Shown here: positions 8,126-16,236 of the stretch, in pieces
How the letters are laid out: each line of letters begins with the position of its first letter
Numbering within the stretch: position 1 is the stretch's first letter
Source: Pararhodobacter aggregans
GTDB taxonomy: Bacteria > Pseudomonadota > Alphaproteobacteria > Rhodobacterales > Rhodobacteraceae
Reading direction: 5' to 3'
DNA: 64,000 nucleotides
Assembly: GCF_003075525.1 (NCBI RefSeq)
Contig: NZ_QDDR01000010.1
Coordinates: 62,001-126,000, forward strand
Translations under genes and position numbers: made by a program
The notes under the pieces: generated by a model
Databases searched by the model: none
Told to the model about the DNA's origin: nothing
What the model saw: the letters and a program-made list of their open reading frames with translations, nothing else

Positions 8126-9888
8126 CAGTAGATATCCGGTTCGCCAGCGGGTTTGCCGAAGCCGCGTTCCAGGAAGTCGAAGTCGCAGCCCTTGTCGGCC
8201 TGCGTCACGTGTTTGGAGAACATCCAGCCCCAGCCGCGTTCGAACCGCGGTTCCGGCGCGCGCCAGGCGGCGGCGCGGGCTTTCAGCTCATCCTCGGGCA
8301 CCAGCATGTCGAGCCGCCGGTTCGGCAGGTCCAGCCGCACGATGTCGCCCGTCTTCAACAGCGCCAGCGGCCCGCCGACATAGGCCTCGGGCGCGACATG
8401 CAGGACGCAGGCGCCATAGGACGTGCCGGACATCCGCGCGTCCGAGATCCTGAGCATGTCCCGGTGGCCCTGCCGGATCAGCGCCTTGGGGATCGGCAGC
8501 ATCCCCCATTCGGGGAATCCCGGCCCCCCCAGCGGCCCCGCGTTGCGCAGGACCATGACGTGATCGGGGCTGACTTCGGCCTTCTCGTCATCGACGAAGC
8601 TCTTCATCTCGGCATAGCTGTCGAAGACCAGCGCCGGGCCTTCGTGCACATGGTAGGCCGGATCGCAGGCCGCGGGCTTGATGACCGCGCCGTCGGGGCA
8701 GAGGTTGCCGCGCAGCACGGCCAGCGAGCCCTCCTTGTAGACCGGGTTCGACAGCGGGCGGATCACGTCGTCATTGAAGACCCTGGCGCCTTCGAGGTTC
8801 TCGCCCATCGTCCGGCCGGTCACGGTCATCGCCGTCAGGTCCAGCCGTTCGCTGATCTGCGCCATCAGGGCCCTGAGGCCCCCGGCATAGAAGAAATCCT
8901 CCATCAGGTAATCCTTGCCCGCGGGCCGGACATTGGCGATCAGCGGCGTCTCGCGCCCCAGGGCGTCCAGATCGTCCAGCGTCAGGTCCACGCCCGCGCG
9001 CCGCGCCATGGCGATCAGATGGACCACGGCGTTGGTGGAACAGCCGGTGGCCATGGCGACGATGGCGGCGTTCCTGACCGCGGCCCCGGTGACGATCCGG
9101 TCGGGGGTCAGATCCTCCCACACCATGTCGACGATCCGGCGCCCGCAATCGGCGGCCATGCGCTGGTGGCCCGAGTCCACCGCGGGGACCGACGAGGCCC
9201 CGGGCAGCGTCAGCCCCATGGCATCGGCAATCGCCGTCATGGTGCTGGCGGTGCCCATCGTCATGCAGACCCCGGCCGAGCGCGCGATACCGCCCTGCAG
9301 GCCCTGCCATTCAGCCTCGGAAATATTGCCGGCGCGGCGTTCGTCCCAGTATTTCCACGCATCCGACCCCGAGCCCAGTTTCTGGCCCGCATAATTGCCG
9401 CGCAGCATCGGGCCCGCGGGCAGGTAGATCATCGGCACATTGGCGGTGATCGCCCCCATCACCAGCCCCGGCGTGGTCTTGTCGCAACCGCCCATCAGCA
9501 CCACGCCGTCCAGGGGATGCGCGCGGATCTGCTCCTCGGTCTCCATCGCCAGCATGTTGCGGTAAAGCATCGAGGTGGGCTTGGTGAAACTCTCGTCCAC
9601 GCTGAGCGACGGCAGTTCCACCGGGAACCCCCCGGCGGCCAGAACGCCGCGCTTCACGTCCTGCGCCCGCTCGCGGAAATGCGCGTGGCACGAGTTCAGT
9701 TCCGACCAGGTGTTGAGGATGCCGATCAGCGGCTTCCCCATGAAATCGGCCTCGGAATAGCCCAGCTGCATCATCCGCGAGCGATGCCCGAAGCTGCGCA
9801 GATCATCCGGCGCGAACCAGCGCGCGGACCGCAGCGTGTCGGGGGATTTCCGGGTCGGAGACAAGGCAGGCACCTCATGTATTCGCAT
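8125..9888 (-). CDS. IlvD/Edd-family dehydratase, probable pentonate (L-arabonate-type) dehydratase
   Basis: A Fe-S dependent sugar-acid dehydratase of up to 587 residues, converting an aldonate to its 2-keto-3-deoxy acid. The iron-sulfur ligands are visible in WSELNSCHAHF, LMGGCDKTTPG and SAGVCMTMGTASTM. C-terminal DARMSGTSYGACVLH is the conserved active-site region, and WGWMFSKHVTQADKGCDFDFL is the tail typical of L-arabonate dehydratases. The start is uncertain. ATG 9888 lies only about three bases past the predicted transcription start and inside an operator. An in-frame TTG at 9864 has GAGGTG six bases upstream and would give a 579-residue protein starting just before SPTRKSPDTLRS. First gene of the operon. 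Confidence 0.9.
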   Translation of the reverse strand: MRIHEVPALSPTRKSPDTLRSARWFAPDDLRSFGHRSRMMQLGYSEADFMGKPLIGILNTWSELNSCHAHFRERAQDVKRGVLAAGGFPVELPSLSVDESFTKPTSMLYRNMLAMETEEQIRAHPLDGVVLMGGCDKTTPGLVMGAITANVPMIYLPAGPMLRGNYAGQKLGSGSDAWKYWDERRAGNISEAEWQGLQGGIARSAGVCMTMGTASTMTAIADAMGLTLPGASSVPAVDSGHQRMAADCGRRIVDMVWEDLTPDRIVTGAAVRNAAIVAMATGCSTNAVVHLIAMARRAGVDLTLDDLDALGRETPLIANVRPAGKDYLMEDFFYAGGLRALMAQISERLDLTAMTVTGRTMGENLEGARVFNDDVIRPLSNPVYKEGSLAVLRGNLCPDGAVIKPAACDPAYHVHEGPALVFDSYAEMKSFVDDEKAEVSPDHVMVLRNAGPLGGPGFPEWGMLPIPKALIRQGHRDMLRISDARMSGTSYGACVLHVAPEAYVGGPLALLKTGDIVRLDLPNRRLDMLVPEDELKARAAAWRAPEPRFERGWGWMFSKHVTQADKGCDFDFLERGFGKPAGEPDIY

Positions 9889-9892
9889 TCAT
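9877..9892. promoter_or_regulatory. Operator-like palindrome O1
   Basis: ATGTATTC-GCATTCAT has two half-sites that each match ATGTATGC at 7 of 8 positions, around a central CG as in LacI-family operators. It lies 21 bp (two helical turns) from O2 and covers the predicted transcription start and first codon of the dehydratase gene. Confidence 0.65.
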
Positions 9893-9897
9893 TGGCG

Positions 9898-9913
9898 ATG
9901 TATGCGCAAACAT
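9898..9913. promoter_or_regulatory. Operator-like palindrome O2
   Basis: ATGTATGC-GCAAACAT is the best of three related palindromes here (half-sites match at 7 of 8 positions, centre CG). It overlaps the -10 element and spacer of the minus-strand promoter, so a bound repressor would block RNA polymerase. Confidence 0.7.
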
Positions 9914-9926
9914 TGATCCCTGTCAA
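9898..9926 (-). promoter_or_regulatory. Sigma-70-type promoter of the sugar-acid operon
   Basis: On the minus strand a perfect -35 TTGACA (9926-9921) is followed after 17 bases by ATACAT (9903-9898). This is among the best housekeeping promoters in the window. Transcription should start near 9891, leaving almost no leader before ATG 9888. Confidence 0.7.
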
Positions 9927-9993
9927 CGCCCTTTGCGGTGGCCATGACCACGGCATATGCGTCGCAAAACCTTGGAACACGGCAATACCACCG

Positions 9994-10023
9994 TTGTTTC
10001 CCGGCCCTGTAAGCGCATACACT
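9994..10023 (+). promoter_or_regulatory. Predicted promoter of the LacI-family gene with operator O3
   Basis: TTGTTT (9994-9999) and TACACT (10018-10023) are 18 bases apart. The palindrome CTGTAAGC-GCATACAC at 10007-10022 fills the spacer and -10 and resembles O1 and O2 (right half-site matches ATGTATGC at 7 of 8). The arrangement predicts that the repressor controls its own gene as well as the divergent operon. Confidence 0.6.
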
Positions 10024-10101
10024 GCCCTGATCGGAAAGGCGCACTGACCACCGGCACCGCCCGACCTTGCGCCGGGCCGCCGATCCAAGGAATATGCCCG
10101 C

Positions 10102-11154
10102 ATGACGCGCAAGTCGCCCCTCCAGCCCCCCTCCCTGACCGAGGCCCGCAGCCCGGCCCGCCGTATCACCATGGAGACCGTGGGCCGCATGGCGGGCGTC
10201 AGCCAGGTGACGGTCTCGCGCGCGCTGTCGGACCCCTCCAAGGTCTCGCCCGAGACGCTGAGCCGCATCCAGGAGGCCATCGCCGCCACCGGCTTCGTGC
10301 CGAATGCGCTGGCGGGCGCGCTGGCGTCGAAGAAATCCATGCTGATTTCGGCGCTAGTCCCCTCGATCACCAACATCGTCTATTCCGGCATGCTCGCCAC
10401 CTTCAGCGCCGAATTGCGGGCGCGGGGCTATCAGATCCTGCTGTCCGAAACCGGCTTCGACCGCGAGGACGAGGCGGCGACGGTCGAGGCGCATCTCTCG
10501 CGCCGCCCCGATGCCATGCTGCTGACCGGCGTCCACCATGCCGACCGCACGCGCCGCATGCTGCTGGGTGCGGGCGTCCCGGTGGTCGAGGTCTGGGACA
10601 TCACCGACACGCCGATCGACCTCTGCGTCGGCTTCTCGCACCCCGAGGCCGGGCGGGCGATGGCCGATTACGCCCGCGCCCGGGGCTACCGGCGGGCGGC
10701 CTTCATCACCGCGGGCGACGAACGGGCGCTGCGGCGGGGCGCGGCCTTTGCCGGGCGCTTTGCCCAGGCGGGGGGCGAAGGGCCGGTGCCGATCCGGGGC
10801 GACGCCCCCGCCAGCCTCGCCGGTGGCCGGGCCCTGACCGCGGCGCTGCTGGACGAGGGCTTCGCCGCGAGCGACGGCGCGCTCATCGCCGCCAGCTCGG
10901 ACGTGCTGGCCCAGGGCGCGCTGATCGAACTGGCGGCGCGCGGGCTTGCGGTGCCGGGCCGGGTGGCAGTGATGGGCTTCGGCGATCAGGAGATGGCGGC
11001 CGCGCTCTCGCCGACGCTGACCACGGTGCGGGTCAACCGGGACGCGCTGGGCCGGGCCGCGGCGCAGGCGCTGCTGACGCGGATCGGTGGCACGGCGCCC
11101 GAGCGGCAGGTGATCGACGTGGGCTTCGCGCTGGTCGAACGGCAGTCCGCCTGA
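10102..11154 (+). CDS. LacI-family transcriptional repressor of the sugar-acid operon
   Basis: A 350-residue repressor of the LacI/GntR(gluconate) type. A 20-residue leader precedes the helix-turn-helix ITMETVGRMAGVSQVTVSRAL at about residues 22-42, then the hinge helix PNALAGALAS around 67-76, and a type 1 periplasmic-binding sensor domain to the end. The sensor domain should bind a sugar acid or its keto-deoxy derivative. It is divergent from the dehydratase operon, and three matching palindromes in the gap are its probable operators. The ATG at 10102 has a nearby AAGGA. A perfect palindrome just after its stop probably ends the transcript. Confidence 0.92.
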   Translation: MTRKSPLQPPSLTEARSPARRITMETVGRMAGVSQVTVSRALSDPSKVSPETLSRIQEAIAATGFVPNALAGALASKKSMLISALVPSITNIVYSGMLATFSAELRARGYQILLSETGFDREDEAATVEAHLSRRPDAMLLTGVHHADRTRRMLLGAGVPVVEVWDITDTPIDLCVGFSHPEAGRAMADYARARGYRRAAFITAGDERALRRGAAFAGRFAQAGGEGPVPIRGDAPASLAGGRALTAALLDEGFAASDGALIAASSDVLAQGALIELAARGLAVPGRVAVMGFGDQEMAAALSPTLTTVRVNRDALGRAAAQALLTRIGGTAPERQVIDVGFALVERQSA

Positions 11155-11166
11155 GGCGCGACCCCG

Positions 11167-11194
11167 GTAGGATGGGCAATATTGCCCATCCTAC
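11167..11194. repeat. Perfect 28-bp palindrome of the GTAGGRTG family
   Basis: The left arm GTAGGATGGGCAAT is followed at once by its exact reverse complement. It lies 12 bases after the LacI gene stop. Two other palindromes in the window (20916-20939, 22713-22736) share the GTAGGRTG head but differ inside. It can fold as a strong hairpin in either transcript, so terminator or REP-like element are both possible. Confidence 0.8.
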
Positions 11195-11260
11195 GCCAGC
11201 AGCGACTCGCGCAGGACGCGACGCCCCTGCCCCGCACACGCCCGCCCCGGACCGCCAGTA

Positions 11261-11344
11261 ATATTCTGATTTCAGGATATATTCCCGGAAACCATCGACC
11301 CCTCCGCCAAAATGATTGACGTCTATCAATTCCATCCCTAGCCT
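11261..11344 (+). promoter_or_regulatory. Promoter and operator-like repeats of the CUT2 sugar operon
   Basis: TTGACG (11316-11321) and TAGCCT (11339-11344) are 17 bases apart and precede a good ribosome binding site (GGAGGGAGGA) and ATG 11363. An inverted repeat ATTGA-CGTCTA-TCAAT (11315-11330) overlaps the -35. A second, ATATTCTG-ATTT-CAGGATAT (11261-11280), lies upstream. The first is the better candidate operator for the LacI-type protein encoded next. Confidence 0.5.
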
Positions 11345-11362
11345 GAGCGGAGGGAGGATTCC

Positions 11363-12472
11363 ATGAAAGCACCGACGCTGGCGGATGTCGCGCGGCGGGC
11401 TGGCGTGAGCTATGCCACCGCCGACCGCGTGGTGAACGCGCGGGGCGGCGTGGCCGATGCCCGCGCCGACCGCGTGCGCCAGGCGATTGCCGATCTGGGC
11501 TATGTCCGCAATGTCGCGGCCGCGAACCTGTCGCAGGGGCGCGTCTACCGCTTCGTCTTCGTCATCCCCACCGGCACCAACGCCTTCTTCCTGCATCTGC
11601 GCATGATCCTCGGCGCCGTCGCGCCCCGGCTGCGGCTGGAAAGGACCGAACTCAGGATCGAGGATGTGGCGGCCTTCGACGCGCCCTCGCTCGTCGCGGT
11701 GCTGCGCGCCCTCGCCCTGTCGCCGCCCGACGGCATCGCCCTGGTCGGCATCGACAGTCCCGAGGTGGCCGCCGCCGTCGCCGATCTGACCGCCGCCGGG
11801 GTCGCGGTGGTGACGCTGGTCTCGGACATGCCCGATTCCGCGCGCCACGCCTATGTCGGCATCGACAATTGCTCGGCCGGGCGCACCGCCGCGCGGCTGA
11901 TGGGGCTGGCCCATGCGCGGGGCCCCGGCCGCGTGCTGCCGGTCCTCGGCTCGCTCTCCGCCCGCGACCACCGCGAGCGTCTGGCGGGCTTCCGCGCCAT
12001 CCTGGCGCAGGATTTCCCGCAGATCGCGCTGCTGCCCGAATTCGAGGGCCGCGACCGCGCCGAGCTGGTGGAACAGGCGGTCGAGCGCCTCTTCGACCGG
12101 GGCGAGGCGATCTCGGGCATCTACAGCCTCGGCGCGGGGAACAGCGGTCTTGCCCGGGCGCTGGCCCGGTTCGAGGGCACCGACCGCCGCCCCGTGGTCA
12201 TCGTCCATGAACTCACCCCCCGCACGCGCGAGGCGCTGGGTTCGGGCAATTTCGACGTGGTGATCGACCAGCGCCCCGGGGCCGAGATCGCGCTTGCCCT
12301 CGCCACGATGCGGCAGATCTCGGACCGGCTGCCCGCAGCGCCGATCCGGCCGATCATCCCGGCCATCATCTTTCAGGACAACATGCCCGAACCCGAGGAC
12401 AGCGCCCTGCCGGAGGCGGCCGGGCTCGACCACACCACCGCGCCCCCCGGGCGCCAAGGAGGATTGACATGA
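11363..12472 (+). CDS. LacI-family transcriptional regulator, first gene of the sugar ABC operon
   Basis: A 369-residue regulator. The helix-turn-helix TLADVARRAGVSYATADRVV begins at residue 5, the normal LacI position, and is followed by a hinge region and a type 1 periplasmic-binding sensor domain. The sensor part resembles the sugar-binding proteins of CUT2 importers such as the one encoded downstream, so both may recognise the same sugar. A 20-residue Pro/Gly-rich tail ends the chain. Its TGA overlaps the ATG of the isomerase gene (ATGA), so the regulator is co-transcribed with the operon it presumably represses. Confidence 0.9.
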   Translation: MKAPTLADVARRAGVSYATADRVVNARGGVADARADRVRQAIADLGYVRNVAAANLSQGRVYRFVFVIPTGTNAFFLHLRMILGAVAPRLRLERTELRIEDVAAFDAPSLVAVLRALALSPPDGIALVGIDSPEVAAAVADLTAAGVAVVTLVSDMPDSARHAYVGIDNCSAGRTAARLMGLAHARGPGRVLPVLGSLSARDHRERLAGFRAILAQDFPQIALLPEFEGRDRAELVEQAVERLFDRGEAISGIYSLGAGNSGLARALARFEGTDRRPVVIVHELTPRTREALGSGNFDVVIDQRPGAEIALALATMRQISDRLPAAPIRPIIPAIIFQDNMPEPEDSALPEAAGLDHTTAPPGRQGGLT

Positions 12473-13521
12473 AGACCATCAAGGGACCGGCGCTGTTTCT
12501 GGCGCAATTCGCGGGCGATACCGCGCCCTTCGACACCTGGGACAACATCACAAAATGGGCGGGCAGCATCGGCTACAAGGGGGTGCAGGTGCCGTCCTGG
12601 GTCTCGGGCTTCATCGACCTGCGGAAGGCCGCCAGCAGCAAGGATTACTGCGACGAGCTGAAAGGCGTGGCCGAGGCGAACGGCGTCCAGATCACCGAGC
12701 TGTCGACTCATCTTCAGGGCCAGCTGGTCGCGGTCCATCCGGCCTATGACATCGGCTTCGACGGTTTCGCCGACCCCTCCGTGCGCGGCAATGCGCAGGC
12801 GCGGCAGGAATGGGCGGTGGAGCAGGTCTCGCTGGCGCTGTCGGCGTCGAAGAACCTCGGCCTCACCGCCATGGCGTCCTTCTCGGGCGCGCTGGCCTGG
12901 CCCTATCTCTACCCCTGGCCGCAGCGCCCGGCCGGTCTGGTCGAGATGGCCTTCGACGAACTGGCCCGCCGCTGGCGTCCGATCCTTGACCATGCCGAGG
13001 ATTGCGGGGTCGACATCTGCTACGAGATCCACCCCGGCGAGGATCTGCACGACGGCGTCACCTACGAGATGTTCCTCGAACGCGTCGGCAATCACGCGCG
13101 GGCGAACATGCTTTACGATCCGTCGCATTATGTCCTGCAATGCCTTGATTATCTGGACAATATCGACATCTACAAGGACCGGATCCGCATGTTCCACGTC
13201 AAGGATGCCGAGTTCAACCCGACCGGGCGGCAAGGCGTCTACGGCGGTTATCAGCCCTGGGTCAACCGCGCCGGGCGCTTCCGCTCGCTCGGCGACGGGC
13301 AGGTCGATTTCGGCGCGGTGTTCTCCAAGATGGCGGCCAATGATTTCGACGGCTGGGCAGTCGTGGAATGGGAATGCTGCCTGAAACACCCCGAGGACGG
13401 GGCGCGCGAGGGCGTGGAATTCGTGAAGAACCACATCATCCGCGTGACCGAGAAAGCCTTCGACGATTTCGCCGATGGCGGCACGGATGACGCTGCCAAC
13501 CGCCGCATGCTGGGTCTGTGA
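12469..13521 (+). CDS. Sugar phosphate isomerase/epimerase-like TIM-barrel protein (AP endonuclease family 2 fold)
   Basis: A 350-residue xylose-isomerase-like TIM barrel, cytosolic. The metal-binding acidic and His residues are visible in CYEIHPGEDLHDG, YDPSHYVLQ, MFHVKDAEFNP and WAVVEWECC, the usual Glu-Asp-His-Glu pattern. Such proteins isomerise or epimerise sugars, inosose or keto-sugars, or act with Gfo/Idh/MocA dehydrogenases in sugar oxidation. Here the next gene is such a dehydrogenase, so the pair likely processes the sugar imported by the ABC system. A strong AAGGAGG precedes the ATG. The substrate is unknown. Confidence 0.85.
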   Translation: MKTIKGPALFLAQFAGDTAPFDTWDNITKWAGSIGYKGVQVPSWVSGFIDLRKAASSKDYCDELKGVAEANGVQITELSTHLQGQLVAVHPAYDIGFDGFADPSVRGNAQARQEWAVEQVSLALSASKNLGLTAMASFSGALAWPYLYPWPQRPAGLVEMAFDELARRWRPILDHAEDCGVDICYEIHPGEDLHDGVTYEMFLERVGNHARANMLYDPSHYVLQCLDYLDNIDIYKDRIRMFHVKDAEFNPTGRQGVYGGYQPWVNRAGRFRSLGDGQVDFGAVFSKMAANDFDGWAVVEWECCLKHPEDGAREGVEFVKNHIIRVTEKAFDDFADGGTDDAANRRMLGL

Positions 13522-13531
13522 GGGGGCGATC

Positions 13532-14707
13532 ATGACCATCGAAGGACGCAAGGAAACCCTCTCGGGCCGGATCCCGCTGGGCATGGTGGGCGGCGGGGCC
13601 GATGCCTTCATCGGCGGGGTGCACCGCATCGCGGCCCGCATCGACGACCGCTTCTCGCTGGTGGCGGGGGCCCTGTCCTCGACACCCGAGAAAGCGCGCG
13701 CCTCGGGCGCCGCGCTGGGGCTCGACCCCGCCCGCACCTACGGCAGCTTCGCCGAAATGGCCGCGGCCGAGGCCGCCCGCCCCGACGGCATCCGCGCCGT
13801 GTCGATCGTGACGCCGAACCACATGCATTACCCCGCCGCCAAGGCGTTCCTTGAGCGCGGCATCCATGTCATCTGCGACAAGCCGCTGACCGCGACGATG
13901 GAGGATGCGGCGGCGCTGGAGGCCGCGGTCAGGGCCTCGGGCGCGCTCTTCATCCTGACGCATAATTACACCGGCTACCCGATGGTCCGGCAGGCCCGCG
14001 CCATGATCGCCGCCGGCCAGATCGGCAAGATCCGCGTGGTGCAGGTCGAATATCCGCAAGGCTGGATGACCGAGAGTGTCGAGGCCGACGGCACCAACAA
14101 GCAGGCCGTCTGGCGCACCGATCCGGCCCGCTCGGGCGCGGGCGGGGCCACGGGCGACATCGGCACGCATGCCTATAACCTCGCCTGTTTCGTGACCGGG
14201 CTTGCCGCGCAGGAACTGGCCGCCGATCTGCAATCCTTCGGCCCCGGGCGCCAGCTCGACGACAACGGCCATGTCATGCTGCGCTTTGCCGAAGGGGCGC
14301 GCGGGATGCTCTGGTGCTCGCAGGTGGCGCCCGGGCACGAGAACGGTCTCCGGCTGCGGGTCTATGGCGAGAAAGGCGGGCTTGAGTGGTCGCAGGAAGA
14401 GCCCAACGTCCTGTGGTTCACCCCCCAAGGCCAGCCCAAGCAGCAGATCCAGCGCGGCGGGGCGGGCATCTGGCCCGAGGCGGCCGCCGTCAGCCGCATC
14501 CCGTCCGGGCACCCGGAAGGGTATCTGGAGGCCTTCGCCACCCTCTACGCCAGCGCCGCCGACGCCATCCGCGCCGTCGAGGGCGGCAACGCGCGTGAGG
14601 ATGCAATGGGCCTGCTGCCCGGGATCGCCGACGGCATGGCGGGGATGAATTTCGTCCGCGCCTGCGTCGAGTCATCGCGCGGGAATGCCGCCTGGGTGAG
14701 GCTCTGA
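13532..14707 (+). CDS. Gfo/Idh/MocA-family NAD(P)-dependent oxidoreductase
   Basis: A 391-residue dehydrogenase for a sugar or cyclitol hydroxyl. An N-terminal Rossmann fold shows GMVGGGADAFIGGVH, and the family motif appears as CDKPLT (normally EKP). The C-terminal sheet domain contains GATGDIGTHAYNLACF, where Asp and His usually belong to the catalytic site. The start ATG 13532 lies just after the isomerase stop. An upstream in-frame ATG at 13475 would lie inside that gene and is not used here. The stop overlaps the next ATG (TGATG). Paired with the TIM-barrel enzyme, it suggests an oxidise-then-isomerise route; the sugar is not identifiable. Confidence 0.87.
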   Translation: MTIEGRKETLSGRIPLGMVGGGADAFIGGVHRIAARIDDRFSLVAGALSSTPEKARASGAALGLDPARTYGSFAEMAAAEAARPDGIRAVSIVTPNHMHYPAAKAFLERGIHVICDKPLTATMEDAAALEAAVRASGALFILTHNYTGYPMVRQARAMIAAGQIGKIRVVQVEYPQGWMTESVEADGTNKQAVWRTDPARSGAGGATGDIGTHAYNLACFVTGLAAQELAADLQSFGPGRQLDDNGHVMLRFAEGARGMLWCSQVAPGHENGLRLRVYGEKGGLEWSQEEPNVLWFTPQGQPKQQIQRGGAGIWPEAAAVSRIPSGHPEGYLEAFATLYASAADAIRAVEGGNAREDAMGLLPGIADGMAGMNFVRACVESSRGNAAWVRL

Positions 14708-16236
14708 TGGCGGACCCGATCCTCTCGCTCCGGGGGATACGCCGCAGCTTCGGCCCGGTCGAGGTGCTGCACGGCATCGACCTGGACCTGGCCCCGGGCA
14801 AGGTGCACGCGCTTCTGGGCGAGAATGGCGCGGGAAAATCCACGGCGATGAAGATCCTGGCGGGCTATCAGCCCGCCAGCGCCGGGCGCATCCTGCTGGA
14901 CGGGGCGGAGACGCAGTTCCACTCGCCCCATGACGGGGAAAGCGCCGGGATCATCATGATCCACCAGGAATTCGCCCTGGCCGAGCAATTGACGGTCGAG
15001 CAGAACATCTTCCTCGGCCGGGAACTCAGGAAGGGCCTCCTGCTGGACAAGGCCCGGATGCGGCAGCTCAGCCGCGAGTATCTGGCCCGGGTCAACAGCC
15101 AGGTCGATCCCGACACCCTCGTCTCGCGGCTGTCCAATTCCGAAAAGCAGATGGTCGAGATCGCCAAGGCCCTGTCGCGCAACGCCCGCGTGCTCATCAT
15201 GGACGAGCCGACCGCTGTCCTGACCTCGCGCGAGGTCGAGATCCTGTTCGCCCAGGTCGATGCCCTGCGCGCCGCCGGCACCGCCATCCTCTTCACCTCG
15301 CACAAGCTGGATGAAGTCGCGCGGCTCGCCGACCGGGTGACGATCATGCGCGACGGCGCGGTCGTCCATTCGGGCCCCGCCGACCAGATCACCGAGGACG
15401 GCATGGCCACCGCCATGGTCGGGCGCGAGATGTCGGACCTCTACCCCGCGAAACCCGGCATTCCGCCGGGCGCCCCCGTCGTGCTGAAGGTCCGCGACCT
15501 GAGCGTGGCGCGCTATGCGCAGGGCATCGGCTTCGACCTGCATCAGGGCGAGATCCTGGGTCTCGCCGGCCTCGTTGGCGCGGGACGGACCGAGGCGATG
15601 GAAGGCCTCTGCGGCATCCGGCCCAAGACCGGCGGCATTGTCGAGATCAAGGGCACCCCCGTCACCATCCGCAAACCCGCCGACGCGCTGGCCCATCGGC
15701 TGTGCTACCTGACCGAGGACCGCAAGCTGCGCGGGCTTCTGCTGGACATGCCGATGCGGCCCAACCTGACGCTTCAGGCCCTGGCCGATTTCGCGGGCCT
15801 CCTGATCGACCGCAAGGCCGAGGACAAGGCGCTGGATCAGGCGATCCAGGACTTTGACATCCGGGGCAGCCGGACCGTCAGGGTCGGCAACCTCTCGGGC
15901 GGGAACCAGCAGAAACTGTTGCTCGCCAAGATCATGCTGTCCGAGCCGCAGATCCTGGTGGTGGATGAGCCGACCCGCGGCATCGACATCGGCACCAAAC
16001 AGCAGATCTACGCCTTCCTGCGCCGCCTTGCCGCCGAAGGCCACGCGATCATCGTCATCTCGTCCGAGATGCAGGAACTCATCGGCCTCGCCGACCGCAT
16101 CCTGGTGATGCGGGCCGGGCGGCAGATGGGGATCCTGTCGGGCGCGGCGCTTTCCGAAGATTCCATCGTCCGCCTCGCGCTTGGCGTGAGCGACGCCAAG
16201 TCGGCCGCCGAGACGGCCCCAGAGGTCCCAGCATGA
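14707..16236 (+). CDS. Sugar ABC transporter ATP-binding protein (CUT2, RbsA-like, two ABC domains)
   Basis: A 509-residue energy-coupling subunit with two fused ABC domains. The first has Walker A LLGENGAGKST, signature LSNSEKQMVEIAKAL and Walker B LIMDEPTA. The second has the degenerate Walker A GLVGAGRTE usual for RbsA/XylG proteins, with LSGGNQQKLLLAKIM and VVDEPTRGID. Length and layout match CUT2 transporters for ribose, xylose, galactose or inositol. It acts at the inner face of the membrane with the permease encoded next, whose start overlaps its stop. Confidence 0.95.
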   Translation: MADPILSLRGIRRSFGPVEVLHGIDLDLAPGKVHALLGENGAGKSTAMKILAGYQPASAGRILLDGAETQFHSPHDGESAGIIMIHQEFALAEQLTVEQNIFLGRELRKGLLLDKARMRQLSREYLARVNSQVDPDTLVSRLSNSEKQMVEIAKALSRNARVLIMDEPTAVLTSREVEILFAQVDALRAAGTAILFTSHKLDEVARLADRVTIMRDGAVVHSGPADQITEDGMATAMVGREMSDLYPAKPGIPPGAPVVLKVRDLSVARYAQGIGFDLHQGEILGLAGLVGAGRTEAMEGLCGIRPKTGGIVEIKGTPVTIRKPADALAHRLCYLTEDRKLRGLLLDMPMRPNLTLQALADFAGLLIDRKAEDKALDQAIQDFDIRGSRTVRVGNLSGGNQQKLLLAKIMLSEPQILVVDEPTRGIDIGTKQQIYAFLRRLAAEGHAIIVISSEMQELIGLADRILVMRAGRQMGILSGAALSEDSIVRLALGVSDAKSAAETAPEVPA

